A stretch of 64,000 nucleotides of DNA from Leptidea sinapis (taxonomy: Eukaryota; Arthropoda; Insecta; Lepidoptera; Pieridae), in assembly GCF_905404315.1 (NCBI RefSeq), contig NC_066269.1, positions 5,518,001 through 5,582,000 of the forward strand, read 5' to 3'. Below the pieces are notes generated by a model, which saw only the letters and a list, made by a program, of their open reading frames with translations, had not been told where the DNA came from and made no database searches. Each line of letters opens with the position of its first letter. Position 1 is the stretch's first letter. A program made the position numbers and the translations under genes. Below are positions 1 through 10,516 of the stretch, piece after piece.

Positions 1-570
1 CGTGCAATAAATAAATATTTAGATATAAATATTAAATAAAAGTAAATAGCAAGAAATTTCGAAATAAATAAATAAATGGTGATACTGAAATAACGTATCA
101 TTCTTTATTTTCTTAAGAATTTTGTAAAAATAAACTCAATGTTAATAACTACAAAAGGCTATGAATGCAATTGTTTTTCAAATATTGGCTTTTTTTTTCA
201 AATAAAATAAAATACTCGAATCTTATCGTCATAAGAACGTCCTACTGACATACATTTAGTTTTGAACTTCAAGTAATTCTCCTGCCACAGACAAACTATT
301 TAAAGGAGATGGACAAAATGTGCCCCAAAGTGTACTTTAAATATATTACAAATAACTTAAAAAAAAAAATATTTTTAGAATTTTTTTTAATCAGCTACAG
401 CAGATGTTGAAAAAACAAGTCTTAATAAAATGTATTTTATTTATTAATAGCATTTTGTTCTAGATTCCAGCCTGGCGGTTTACTTTTAATTTAGTGTAGG
501 ATATTATCGCCGAAGGTATGTTCTTTTAAATGACCAATGAATGGATACATAATCTTAATCTTATCTTAAT

Positions 571-934
571 ACATATATATAAATTACGTGACACGTTGTT
601 TGTCCGCGATGGACTCCCAAACTAAAGACCGGATTTTAATGGGGATTACTTCATGAAGTGCAATTTTGTCCAACTTGAGAGATATGGTGGTTTTTATTTC
701 GATTTGGGACCCATAATTATTTTCATTTTCAATATTTGTTTTGTATGGACACATTTTCTATGAGAGAATTTAGTGACGCACGGTTTGACAGTTCCACTGT
801 GAAAAAATTTCATTATAACAACAGAGAGCATATTTTACAAAATAATTCTTAGTGTTATGAAATATTATTGACAAATTTATAAAAATCAGTATTTTATTTA
901 TTATGCACAGAACAACGTCTGTCGGATCAGCTAG
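571..934 (+). mobile_element. Helitron-like non-autonomous element, copy 1
   Basis: The element ends in CTAG at 931-934 followed by T, the expected Helitron 3' boundary. A short hairpin (ACAGA/TCTGT) lies about 12 bases before the end. Its interior matches further copies at 936-1508, 24881-25214, 34829-35147 (minus), 52082-52293 (minus) and 62542-62757. No Rep/helicase ORF is present, so it is non-autonomous. The 5' end is less certain because it starts in an AT dinucleotide run. Confidence 0.6.
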
Positions 935-935
935 T

Positions 936-1508
936 TAATATATATAAATTACGTGACACGTTGTTTGTCCGCGATGGACTTCTAAACTAATGAACGGATT
1001 TTAATGGAGTTTACTTCAAGGAGTGCAGTTTAGTCCAACTTGGGAGATAGGATGGGGATAGTTTTTATTTCGATTTGGGACCCATAATTATTTTATTTCC
1101 AATATTTGTTTTGTATGGAAATATTTTCTGTGAGAGAATTCAGTGACGCGCGGTTTGACAGTTCTGCTATGAAACAATTTCATTATCGGTCGTTTTCAAT
1201 AACCTATCCATCCTTAGTTTAACTTACTAGACTTAGACAAATCTATCCTTTTACGCTTAATTACATTTCAATAGCCTATTGACATAAAGCATTGGACTAT
1301 ATTGGACATAACTATGGATAGATAAGATCTTGTCATTAAACGGTGACAGCAATGTATCCGTAACTAGAGATACGTTATTGAAAACGGCCGCATAACAACA
1401 AGGAGCATATGTTACGAAATAATTATTCATGTTATGAAATATTATTGACGAATTCATAAAAAAAAATATATTTATTATGCACAGAACAACGTCTGTCGGG
1501 TCAGCTAG
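936..1508 (+). mobile_element. Helitron-like element, copy 2, interrupted by a MITE
   Basis: This second copy of the same family starts immediately after copy 1 and ends in CTAG (1505-1508) followed by T. It is about 200 bases longer than copy 1 because a small inverted-repeat element sits inside it (1187-1390). Without that insert the two copies align throughout. The head-to-tail arrangement may reflect insertion of one copy at the end of the other. Confidence 0.6.
1187..1390. mobile_element. MITE with 17-bp terminal inverted repeats
   Basis: The left end reads CGGTCGTTTTCAATAAC and the reverse complement of the right end reads CGGCCGTTTTCAATAAC, a 16/17 match. Copy 1 of the host Helitron provides the empty site (cattataacaac, near 811). 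Comparison with it leaves only a 2-bp duplication (AT or TA, depending on where the ends are set). The superfamily is not certain. Confidence 0.6.
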
Positions 1509-1700
1509 TATAAGATATAAGACTACCGATTATTCAATGATAAAACACCATTCGGGCCTAATAATAATTGTTTAGGACCTAATAGTCAGCGACTGTCAGT
1601 AATGGTATCTTGTGAGCCCCACGCGACAGGTCGAGGCAGCTGCGAGCTGTTATCAACAATTGTCATACGAGGTAAATTGCCGAGTTATCATATTAGTTTT

Positions 1701-1755
1701 ATATAAAAGCGATAGCCGCCACGCGGTGCGGAGAGTTGGCTACACTCGGTCTTGT
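1701..1755 (+). promoter_or_regulatory. Possible TATA promoter and first-exon donor
   Basis: ATATAAAAG at 1701-1709 is followed 45-50 bases later by a donor-like TTGTGAGTAAG at about 1752-1762. This resembles a TATA promoter with a short first exon on the plus strand. No coding exon downstream can be assigned, and a chance match is quite possible. Confidence 0.18.
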
Positions 1756-1774
1756 GAGTAAGTTCTGTATAAAA

Positions 1775-1984
1775 TTATGTGCGGAAATTAAAGTAATTCG
1801 GGAGTGAAAAAGTGTTTTTTAAAAAGGCCACCAGCGCGTCGTACTCACTCAGGTGTGTGTTGTCGGCGAGCGTGGCCAGGCTAGCGGCCGGCGCGGGCGC
1901 AGCCGAGGGTGTGTCCTCGCACAGCGACGTCTCCGAGGGATACTCGAAGGTGCGCGTCAGCGAGTCATCGAACTGCAGCTTCAG
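1775..1984 (-). CDS. Downstream coding exon of the taperin/phostensin-like host gene
   Basis: The exon opens after an acceptor TTCCAG (AG at 1986-1985) with CTG at 1984 in phase 0, which matches the phase-0 end of the exon at 3592. It encodes a stretch beginning LKLQFDDSLTRTFEYPSETS and then an alanine/proline-rich segment. The T-F-E-Y-P-S-E run fits the C-terminal region of taperin/phostensin-type proteins (family knowledge). The frame is open to a TAA at 1775. A good internal donor (A|GTGAGTAC near 1850) leaves two possibilities: the protein ends at 1775, or the exon stops near 1850 and continues left of the window. The codons become AT-rich after about 1830, which favours the second. Confidence 0.55.
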   Translation of the reverse strand: MKLQFDDSLTRTFEYPSETSLCEDTPSAAPAPAASLATLADNTHLSEYDALVAFLKNTFSLPNYFNFRT

Positions 1985-2289
1985 CTGGAACACACGAGAG
2001 ACGATCAATTATGAGAGATGGACAAACTAGTGTTCAAACATCAACTTTTAATAAGCGATGCGATTCCGATGCAGTTCAGTTTAGGTACTGCTGCCTCGTC
2101 TTTAGTATTTTCATTTTTGGTATTTATTTTCAGTATTTTGTTTTACAAAAAGGCCAATAAACTATTCTTATCTCATCTTTCATCAATAAAATTTTCCTTT
2201 TCTGTATATTTTAAGAGTCATTATTTTTTAAAAGTTACAACACGATTCACTTTCCTCTAAGGAAGTAGCAATCGAATCGCTCACTTTGA

Positions 2290-2515
2290 CACATAAGCTA
2301 TCCAGTTTAGGTTGAATTATTACCTCATGGTACGAATGAATGAACGAACTAAATCAGTTTGCGATTCAATTGACATTATTTTTGACATTCAATTGATATT
2401 ATTGCGATTTAATGAGTTGGTTTGACGTCAACCTAAATTAGATAGCTCTAATCACGTCGTGGTACAAAATAGCAAAGCAGTTCATTTTAGGTTTTCAATT
2501 GAATCGCAATAATAG
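2290..2515. repeat. Fold-back region with two interleaved inverted repeats
   Basis: Near 2295-2315 the sequence AGCTATCC-GTTTAGGTTGA recurs inverted near 2429-2449. A second pair around TCAATTGAATCGCAA occurs at about 2363-2377 and inverted at 2497-2511. It is probably a decayed MITE. No protein is coded. Confidence 0.4.
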
Positions 2516-2529
2516 TTCATGGTAGGTCC

Positions 2530-2935
2530 GCAGGTGACGAGCGATCACCGCCGCACATACGCTCTTCATTACCACAGGAATCAAAGGACCGTTGCTGACT
2601 TGTAAGGTCATTAGTGGACGCGTTCTTTTTTAAGCGATCCATGTCGACAAGGCGCAAAGCAGCTCATGATAGTTTGGTCACACGTGAAAGAGAGTTACTT
2701 AGGAACTGCGCAGTGGGGGCACGCCACCCATCCAGAGAGAGAATATGTTTCAGGTGAAGCCAGCAAGTTGACAGTGGGCTCGGCAGAATGACTAACAACA
2801 GTTACCCTGATAAATGCGAACGTAGAGACGTCTCTCCGTAACGCCAAGTGATCGGGCCGTTTAAAGAACTGCTTTGCACGCGGTCCGAGTTGAGACTGGG
2901 GTGCACCACAGGTGAAGGCAGTACTCCACTATTGC
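2530..2935 (-). mobile_element. Divergent LINE 3'-end fragment (family of 21.2 kb)
   Basis: Read on the minus strand, this is a decayed version of the LINE tail at 21166-21905. It shares the segments corresponding to the rows of that tail before and after its stop codon (for example gatcaccgccgc, cttttttaagcgatccatgtc and catccagag). It has many indels and no open frame. It lies between host exons. Confidence 0.4.
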
Positions 2936-3242
2936 TTATAAAAAATATTTTAAAACTTGATGTGATCAGGAGGGTCAGACGGTACTACTTCACGCCAAAC
3001 CACCGCCTGTAATTATATAAGGCACATACTCAGTTCCAGTACCAGCTTCTTCCAATTCACCGAAAACAGCCAGGAGCAGCTCATAGGTCACTAGCGTTGA
3101 GTAGAGCTGTGCTTCGTGTACCTCCTACCGCGTGTATCAACGATCGTGTTCGGACAGGCTGCTACTTGACCATATCACATGTGGACCTTGATCATTGAGC
3201 ATATTTTCAACTCAAGTCTTCACCACAGATATTACAAATAAT

Positions 3243-3515
3243 TCACGGATCTCTGTCACATACCAGTGGGAGGCTCCTTTGCACAGAAGCCGGCTAGATT
3301 ATGGGTACCACAACGGCGCCTATATGTGTCGTGAAGCAGTAAGCAAGCGTTACTGTGTTTCGGTCTGAAAGGCGCCGTAGCTAGTGAAATGAGACTTAAC
3401 ATCTTATGTGTGTAGTGCCGCTCAGAATTTTTGGGTTCTGCAAGAATCCTGAACGGCAATGCATCAATTACCATCAGCTGAACGTCCTGCTCATCTCGTC
3501 CTTTATTTTCATAAA
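3243..3515 (-). repeat. SINE-like structured repeat, copy 1
   Basis: This is a copy of a family of about 270 bases that also occurs at 22277-22455, 32226-32500, 43195-43465 (minus) and 51246-51548. One end carries GGGACGAGACGAGCAGGAC, the other GGCGCC... and AGGAGCCTCCCACTGG. The copies keep internal complementary arms (see findings). No ORF is shared between copies. The class is unclear: SINE or other non-autonomous element. Confidence 0.5.
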
Positions 3516-3591
3516 AAAAATAACATTATAACACGAGCCACTCGCCCGCATACTAAAAAAAAATAGTATCCAGTAACATGACAGCACATAC

Positions 3592-3801
3592 CGTGGCGAC
3601 GCGGTCGCGGCGGTGCGGCGTGACCTGGCTCGGCGCCAAACATGAGCGTCCATTGATCAACACGTTGTCGTTGAGGAAGCGCACGCGGCACGGCGACGGC
3701 GGCCGCCCCTCCCCCTCCTCGCCGCCATCCCCTTCGTCGTCGTCGTCCTCGGGGGGCGGGGGACGAGCGCCCGGTAGCAGCACCACGCCTGGTTCACCCG
3801 C
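3592..3801 (-). CDS. 210-base coding exon with RVxF PP1-docking motif, host gene
   Basis: The acceptor CTGTGCGTTCCAG precedes GCG at 3801, and the donor ACG|GTATGTGC follows 3592. That makes exactly 70 codons, phase 0 in and phase 0 out, compatible with the exons at 47630 and 1984. The product starts AGEPGVVLLPGARPPPP, then has an acidic run (EDDDDEGDGGEEGEG). At exon residues 39-42 it has RVRF, a canonical RVxF motif for docking protein phosphatase 1, followed by LNDNVLINGR. It is strongly GC-rich against AT-rich surroundings. Family knowledge: taperin and phostensin bind PP1 through such a motif. A Helitron (3831-4206) begins only 29 bases upstream of the acceptor on the intron side. Confidence 0.7.
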
Positions 3802-3830
3802 CTGGAACGCACAGATACGACACATCTTAA

Positions 3831-4206
3831 TCTATATATATAAAAATGAATTGCTGTTCGTTAGTCTCGCTAAAACTCGAGAACGGCTGGACCGATTTGG
3901 CAAATTTAGGTCTTGAAGTATTCGTGGAAGTCCAGAGAAGGTTGAAAAGGTGAATAAATAGGAAAATTCTGCTAAATTAAATAAAAACAACAAATTTGTT
4001 TTTCCTTTGATGTGTCCTTACATAATTTTTATGAGAGAATTTATTGACGCACGGTTTGACAGTTCTGCTGTGAAACAATTTCATTACGACAGCAGGGTGC
4101 ATATTTTACGAAGTAAATTTTGATGTTATGATATATTATTGATAAATTCATATAAAAACATCATTTTATCTATTATATACAGAACAACGTCTGTCGGGTC
4201 AGCTAG
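3831..4206 (+). mobile_element. Helitron-like element with clean A|TC...CTAG|T boundaries
   Basis: It starts TCTATATATATAAAAATG directly after an A (3830) and ends CTAG (4203-4206) directly before a T. These are exact Helitron boundaries without target duplication. An ACAGA/TCTGT hairpin precedes the end. Close relatives lie at 50257-50609 and, with a different 3' end, at about 24020-24493. It lacks coding capacity. It sits in the host intron with its 5' end facing the exon at 3801. Confidence 0.75.
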
Positions 4207-4280
4207 TTGCTATACGGACGATCGAGCCTTGCTCGGATTTTTAAGAATGTACAAAACTTGAACAAAAAATAAACTAATAG

Positions 4281-4347
4281 GACATCTGGATTCGAACCGG
4301 GGTCTTCGGCTTTCCGGATCACCCAATCCCATCTGAGCTATTATAGT
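4281..4347 (-). repeat. tRNA-derived sequence (A and B boxes)
   Basis: On the minus strand an A-box-like TAGCTCAGATGGG (plus 4328-4340) precedes a B box GGTTCGAATCC (plus 4288-4298) at tRNA-like spacing. The T-stem pairs poorly and no acceptor stem can be drawn. I read it as a pseudo-tRNA or the head of a SINE, not a functional tRNA gene. Confidence 0.4.
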
Positions 4348-5049
4348 CTTGTATACAGTGGCGAAATTTACCTTTGTATTCTTATGTTACTGTAGCTGTT
4401 TCTCGTGTATTGTTGTAGTGTTTTAACACTGATAAAACTACATTTTAAGCTATTGTATAGCTTCTATCGCGGGCCTTGAGCGTGGAGACCGAATCCAGTA
4501 ATTCCGTAACGAAAATAACCTAACACTTACTAGATGTATATAGATATGTCGTCACGGTCATTGCAGTTGCCGTGGAACAGCGGTCCCAGGTTCGACCCTG
4601 GGGTACGTCTTGATTTTTTTTAATTTCTTTATCACGTTTTTTTAATTTTTATTATTATGACTAGCATTTTTATTTAGTTTCACCTGTCCCGTTGTCTGTC
4701 TGTAATCAAATCTTGCAAGTTAAAATTTTACTCACTTCCCGTTTGTTTTTTATTTAAATTAATTTTATCAAAATTAAAAACTGCATAAATAAAATAAATA
4801 AATAATTATAATTGCAAAGTTGATAAAAATGCTATGCAATAGCTTTGTCGCGGCAGTCTTTAATTTTATGAAAATCGTTTTAGCCGTTTCCTAGATTCAG
4901 ATTATATATATACAAGAATTGCTCGTTTAAAGATATCTGATAAACAACACAATAGCTTGACACTCGCGTCATAATGGTGATCTAAAGATGTAGTGCTTTG
5001 CAACATTGGTAACTAGTGAAATTTATCCACCGAGTATACCAAGAACAAC

Positions 5050-5290
5050 CGACCTAAAACAATTTTACCGGTGTTTAGTAAAAATCTTTGAAAACCTAAT
5101 ACTCAACCGACTGCTTCCACATTTGACGGTAAATAATCTACTACACGACTAGCAATTAGGTTTTACTTGGGGAAAGTCAATCATGGATGCTGAAATGGCA
5201 CTTGTTTATGTGCAACATGTGTTTGACTCTTGGGAGGACTCCCATGAAGCAACAGCTATTTTCTGTGACCTTTTGATTGCGTGAATAGAA
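5050..5290 (+). pseudogene. LINE reverse transcriptase fragment
   Basis: Conceptual translation across stops gives IFENLILNRLLPHLTVNN, then QLGFTWGKS...DAEMALVYVQHVFDSW, then AIFCDLLIA. These correspond to the LINE RT block around 'KIFEKIxxxRL...GFRxGxST...FxDLxKAFD'. The reading frame is broken and the fragment stops before the YxDD block. It is a relic insertion in the giant intron. Confidence 0.55.
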
Positions 5291-5429
5291 TCTACGTACT
5301 AGAATACTTAAATTGTATAATATAATATTAAGTAGGCTGAGTTGTTATATAATTTAAAAGATGGGCTGGAAGTTATTTTGTCAGTCCTCCCGATGTTTAC
5401 GCCCCTTTACGAACAGATGTACCTTTATG

Positions 5430-5585
5430 ACGTTTACCAAGTGTTGTTGCAATATGTTATATTGTCGCTCCCTATGGTAAATAAATATATTTATATTTCT
5501 ATCCCAACACTTCTTTATATGTATTGGTGATATTTTCTATAAGAAGACACATATTTACAGAAGTCAAACCGCAGGGCACAGCTAG
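5430..5585 (+). repeat. Repeat shared with 6072-6200, ending in CTAG
   Basis: The stretch 'accaagtgttgttgcaatatg...atatttctatcccaacac' recurs at about 6072-6200. The copy here ends ...CACAGCTAG|T at 5582-5585, a Helitron-type 3' terminus. It may be a further non-autonomous Helitron family. Confidence 0.4.
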
Positions 5586-5948
5586 TTACTTATAAATTAC
5601 AATTCTCTTAAAGAAGTCTTTTAATTAATTTAATGCTTCCTACAGACTAATAAAATCGAACCTTAAAATCTCGATATTTTTATTGTTTTGTTTACAAAAA
5701 ACGAGCGATTCATTTTAAACGCTGCAAAAGAACATTATATTTGAGTGAATTTTAATTATTGAACTATACAAAATGTAAATTACTACTAAAATAAATAATT
5801 GTTTCATTAATACTTAGTTTATTTGTATATATAATCAGTAATGGATGATATTAGGTTACTGCTAGGCCTGGTGTTTTAATGTTAGCAGTAAGCTAACTGT
5901 TTCAGAATCTTTTAGAAGATTCATATTCTGGGTGAAGATAAAGTCTTG

Positions 5949-6071
5949 TATGCAACTGTTGATAATTAGGTATTAAAACACTCATGTGATACTATTATCA
6001 CACTCGGCTTCGCCTCGAGAGATAAATCCACATTCGTGTTTTAATACCCCTTATTACACAACAGTTGCATA
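5949..6071. repeat. Fold-back element, arms about 40 bp
   Basis: The left arm begins TATGCAACTGTTG and continues to ...TATTAAAACAC-ATGTG. The right arm (to 6071) is its inverse: CACATTCGTGTTTTAATACC...CAACAGTTGCATA. The spacer carries CACTCGGCTTCGCCTCG. It is a palindromic MITE-type element. Confidence 0.6.
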
Positions 6072-6209
6072 AATAACTATTACCAAGTGTTTTTGCAATA
6101 TGTTATATTATCACTCCCTATGGTTTGTAAATATATTTATATTTCTATCCCAACACTATGTGTCTTTATATGTTTTGGTTACATTTTCTATGAGATTACT
6201 AATATAACA

Positions 6210-7280
6210 TACTTATAATACAATATGCTGTGCGAGAGTATTTAAAGTTAACAATACTGTATATATATTTAAAAACATAATGGATTTTAGGAAAAAATTA
6301 ATAGTGTGTATGCATGTAACTTATATTTAGTTCAAATATTAATTTATTAATCTTTATTATTATTGATTATATCTTAAAAAGTTTCTCTTCTTAAATGTTT
6401 GCTGAATGTGAATTAAACATAAATGCAACGCGAAATATAAAATGTCGAAACGTAATGCTATTGGTTGAAGCGCAGTGTGACGTCAAAGTCCATATAAACA
6501 CGATTGGTATGGTTGCTAGATATTATTTTTGGTGATTAGCGATATAATAATAATTATTTACAATTACTGAAAGTGGATTTGTTAAAGCGCAAACAGATAG
6601 CTTTCCAAAAATAGACGCGTTCACTAGTTTACAACAATATAAACAAGCTGTTGTTGGAGATACTTTATCTCTTCTAATTTACGGATCGGATAGTTATCTG
6701 TAAGAACAAGAAAAAAGTCTTTATTATATTATAGATACGACATGGGTTCAAGTCAGTATTCGTTTATGTCAACCCTTGGTAATCAAATTTCGACCCCAAG
6801 GGTCACTTATCAAGACGCAACACGCGAAACCCCAAAGTTTATCTGTGAATGAAGATCGAGATTCGAGACTGTCAAATTCAGAATACTTTTCGATTTCATA
6901 AAAGCTTTCTGCTCAAGTGATTTCAAATTTAATAGTAACAGACCACAGTTTATGTTATACTTTATCGATATAATGTAATTTTTATAAATGTACGTTGAAC
7001 AACATCTAGATTACTTATAATTCATAGAATGGATTCTTAATGCCGATACAGAGTCATGTATGAACGCAATAATTTTTTTTCTAACACTGAACATGAAATA
7101 TTTGGTGAGCTTTCTTAGACATAGTCTGTACATGAAGATCGAAAATAAGTGTTGAATCAAATGTCTCACCGCGGTCTCATATACTAGTAACTCTGTCAAG
7201 GACATGAATTATGCAGAATATATCTAAGGTATCAACCTATGATCTTCTAGAAATTGTACTAAATTTTCATTTATTTATTG
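6210..7280. other. Unassigned AT-rich intron sequence
   Basis: I see no coding similarity, terminal repeats or RNA gene here. Short ORFs such as the one at 7205-7011 have no recognisable content. Confidence 0.5.
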
Positions 7281-7552
7281 CAAGAGTCTATTTATAATAA
7301 TAAATAAATAAATAAATTCTTTATTTTGCTAGAAAACATGTAACAATGGGTGTAAGTAGTTTTAATGTATCAATGTTATCGGCCATTTCTGGCATGCAAA
7401 ATTATTATTAACAAAATTCTAGTTATTATTATAATTGATTAACAAACTCTATATTTTAAGCACTTAGGTTAATTTAAATTATAATTATTATTTTAAATGT
7501 CATTATTTAAAGACTAGAATTAATATATATTTTAAAGTCAATTTAATTTAAC

Positions 7553-10516
7553 CTAATGTGTCAACATTTCATTTATGGAATAAAAACATTTATCTATAAG
7601 CCATGTAAAAAGATCCTTTTTAAATCGTTGGACGGGTAATACGCGTAATCTTGGAGGGAGTTTATTAAATATTTTTATACACATGACATAGCTACATTTT
7701 CCGTAGGATGCATTATGAAATTTGTGTGCAATCACCAGTCTGTCACCGTTTCTTGTATTTCTCGGATAAATATCTCTTGCTTTTGTAAATAAATGGTCAT
7801 GTTGTTTGACAAAGATACATATTTCGTATATATACATACAGGGGAATGGAAGAATACGTAATTCTTTAAACAGTGGTTCACACGAATCTAAGTAAAAAGC
7901 TCCTGTCATAGCTCTTAAGCATCTCTTTTGGGCCATGAAAGCCCTATTAGCCTCGCTAGAGTTTCCCCACAAGATTAGTCCATATCGAAGTACTGATGTG
8001 ACATAACCATGATAAGCTGCCAGGACTGTACTTTGTAAAGCCGTTTTACGCAATCTATATAACACATAAACATATCTATCAATTTTTTGGCATACCATGT
8101 CTACATGCTCTTTCCATTTTAGATTTTTATCTAGAAGTACTCCTAAAAATTGAACATGCAAAGCTTCTTCTATTTGGGTATTTGTATAATTTATCTTAAG
8201 GCTATAGTTATTAGAGCGGTTACTTAAACTAAATTGCATAAATGAGGTTTTTTTAATATTAACTTGAAGATTATTATCCTCTAGCCAATTTACCACTGTA
8301 TTAATTTCATTATTAATTTCACTTTCATAAATATCAATCTCATTTTTATTATTACATGTCATAATTATTGATATATCATCGGCAAATAAATAACAGTCAT
8401 TTTTTGTCACACTAGGCAGGTCATTAATATAAATTAAAAATAATAATGGTCCAAGGACGCTTCCTTGCGGAACACCAAATCTATTTAATTTAAAGTTTGA
8501 TTGTTGGGCAATTATGGTAGCCTTTTCGTCGATACAATTGATCTCCACACATTGCTTACGGTCTTTTAAGTAGGACTCCATCCAGTTAAGAGCTGGTCCT
8601 CTAACGCCATTTTGCTCCAACTTATCCAACAAGATGGTGTGTGATACGAAGTCAAAAGCCTTGCTCATATCAAAAAATATTACACACGTTGGTTTTTTTG
8701 AATCTATATTTTCTGCTATTTTGTTAACCAGTTTAAATGCAGCTAATGTTGTCGACTTGTTTTTTTGAAAGCCAAATTGTTGCTTGTTTATTATATTATT
8801 TTTTGTAAAAAAAATTGTTAAACGACCATACATTGCTTTCTCAAAGACTTTTGAAAAAATAGATACGAGTGCGATTGGGCGGTAGTTATTAAGTTGTTTT
8901 TTATCGTCTTTTTTATGTAGTGGCTTGACCACCGATAATTTTAGTGCGTCTGGGAATTCACCAGTTTCAAACGACAAATTGATTAGGTATGTTATAACTG
9001 GTACTAGTTCATCTTTGCATATTTTAATAATTTTTGTGAGAATTTCATCATAGCCTACTGCTTTAGTATTCCTCAACAATTGTATTATTTTTAATGTTTC
9101 GTTTTCCGTTACTGGATTGAGAAAAATACTACTTCCAGTTTTATTTTGATTTATACAAGGTTTCAACTTTCGCTTTGTCAGACATTTATCACTGCTGTTA
9201 GTCAAATTTATCCAATAATCATTAAAACTGTTTGCTATATCTTTAGTATTATTAATCTCATTATTATTTACTATAACTGATTCTATACAAGTGTCACTAT
9301 TGTTACTTTTTGTTTCATTTTTAATAATTCTCCACGTCGCATAGCATATGTTTTTACTGTTTGCTACATAATGGGTATTACTCAATTTTTTTGATGTGGC
9401 AATACAATATTTAAGTGTTCTTGCATATTTCAAATAATTATTCTTATTGCTATCGTCTTTTTTTCTACATTTTCTATATCTTAATACTCTTTTTATTTTA
9501 CAGCTTATTCGAATACCTTTAGTTATCCATTTGGGCTTTCCATTGGATTCCATATTTTTTATTTTTATTCTCGGAAAACAAAGTCTATATAATAGAGTTA
9601 CTAAGGAATGAAATTTGCTAAAAGCGTTATTGAAATTTTTTTCTTCATAGACTTCATTGAACGACAAGCTTTTTAGGTAATTTTTGAATATCTCAATATT
9701 ATAATTACTATAATTACGTTTGTACATAAACATAGATATTTTATTTTTAATGTTAACACTTTCGAAACTTAGAATTTGTGCTGTGTTATGGTCAGAAATA
9801 CCGTAATTATGTAAAGAACCTATAGCGCCATCAATATTACTTATTATATGATCAATGCATGTGCTATTTCTCGTTGGTAGATTAATGTGTAATCTAAAGT
9901 TAAAGTTTTGCACGATTTGCTTTAACTGTTGAGAGATTTTATTACAATTCAGTGTATTAATATTAAAATCTCCTGATATAATAATTTTTTTATTCTTTTT
10001 ACAGTATTTCTGAAGCACGGTTCTTAGTTTTTCAAAAAATATACTTACATCAGAATCAGGTGTCCTGTAGATACAAATGATAAACAAATTTTTGTCCACT
10101 ATGTCTATCCCACAACATTCAAATGCTTTCGGTTCACACAAAGTATGTAGGTATTCTAAATTTTTTGATCCTATCCCTTGTGATGTTAATATACAAACAC
10201 CACCCCTTCTTTTTATTCTACTGTAATTTGATGCTAACAGATACCCATTTAGTTTTATATTACTTTCATGCCCTTTTGGAATGAATGTTTCCGTGAAGCA
10301 TAGTATGTCAATTTTATCTGTATTTTGCAGATCTTCAACCATGATTTCTATTAAGTCTTTCTTTGCTAGAAAGCCAGCAACATTTTGGTGAAGAACTTTA
10401 CAAGTGCATGTTGAATTATTAATTTTTGGCACGAAAAAACAGTTTTTCCCCATTTTTGCTGTCATCAACTTTATTTGGTTTAAAATAAAAAGGAATTGTT
10501 CCCTTCTTTGGTGCAT
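7553..10516 (-). CDS. LINE ORF2: APE-type endonuclease and reverse transcriptase
   Basis: This 987-codon frame encodes the enzyme that nicks target DNA and copies the element RNA (target-primed reverse transcription). The N-terminal endonuclease shows FTETF, GDFNIN (near residue 180), TCIDHI and GISDH (near 237). The RT shows YRPIALVSIFSKVFEK, FFDMSKAFD, GVPQGSVLGP (near 680) and the catalytic YLFADD (near 710), then VQFLGVLLDKNLKWKEH in the thumb region. The C-terminus (FKKDLFTWLIDKCFYSINE) is the usual insect CR1/Jockey-type ending. It overlaps the end of ORF1 by up to 98 bases in another frame. Met-18 or Met-22 could be the real start. No disabling mutation is visible. Confidence 0.85.
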   Translation of the reverse strand: MHQRREQFLFILNQIKLMTAKMGKNCFFVPKINNSTCTCKVLHQNVAGFLAKKDLIEIMVEDLQNTDKIDILCFTETFIPKGHESNIKLNGYLLASNYSRIKRRGGVCILTSQGIGSKNLEYLHTLCEPKAFECCGIDIVDKNLFIICIYRTPDSDVSIFFEKLRTVLQKYCKKNKKIIISGDFNINTLNCNKISQQLKQIVQNFNFRLHINLPTRNSTCIDHIISNIDGAIGSLHNYGISDHNTAQILSFESVNIKNKISMFMYKRNYSNYNIEIFKNYLKSLSFNEVYEEKNFNNAFSKFHSLVTLLYRLCFPRIKIKNMESNGKPKWITKGIRISCKIKRVLRYRKCRKKDDSNKNNYLKYARTLKYCIATSKKLSNTHYVANSKNICYATWRIIKNETKSNNSDTCIESVIVNNNEINNTKDIANSFNDYWINLTNSSDKCLTKRKLKPCINQNKTGSSIFLNPVTENETLKIIQLLRNTKAVGYDEILTKIIKICKDELVPVITYLINLSFETGEFPDALKLSVVKPLHKKDDKKQLNNYRPIALVSIFSKVFEKAMYGRLTIFFTKNNIINKQQFGFQKNKSTTLAAFKLVNKIAENIDSKKPTCVIFFDMSKAFDFVSHTILLDKLEQNGVRGPALNWMESYLKDRKQCVEINCIDEKATIIAQQSNFKLNRFGVPQGSVLGPLLFLIYINDLPSVTKNDCYLFADDISIIMTCNNKNEIDIYESEINNEINTVVNWLEDNNLQVNIKKTSFMQFSLSNRSNNYSLKINYTNTQIEEALHVQFLGVLLDKNLKWKEHVDMVCQKIDRYVYVLYRLRKTALQSTVLAAYHGYVTSVLRYGLILWGNSSEANRAFMAQKRCLRAMTGAFYLDSCEPLFKELRILPFPCMYIYEICIFVKQHDHLFTKARDIYPRNTRNGDRLVIAHKFHNASYGKCSYVMCIKIFNKLPPRLRVLPVQRFKKDLFTWLIDKCFYSINEMLTH

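Noticed and set aside
3578..3916. Plus-strand 112-codon ORF across the 3.6-kb exon
   Set aside because: It is the shadow of the minus-strand exon and runs on into a Helitron.
4281..4347. Functional tRNA gene on the minus strand
   Set aside because: A and B boxes are present but the acceptor and T stems do not pair.
4550..4620. tRNA-like stretch with GGTTCGACCC and a perfect CCCAGG/CCTGGG arm
   Set aside because: No A box at the correct distance and no cloverleaf; at most a SINE scrap.
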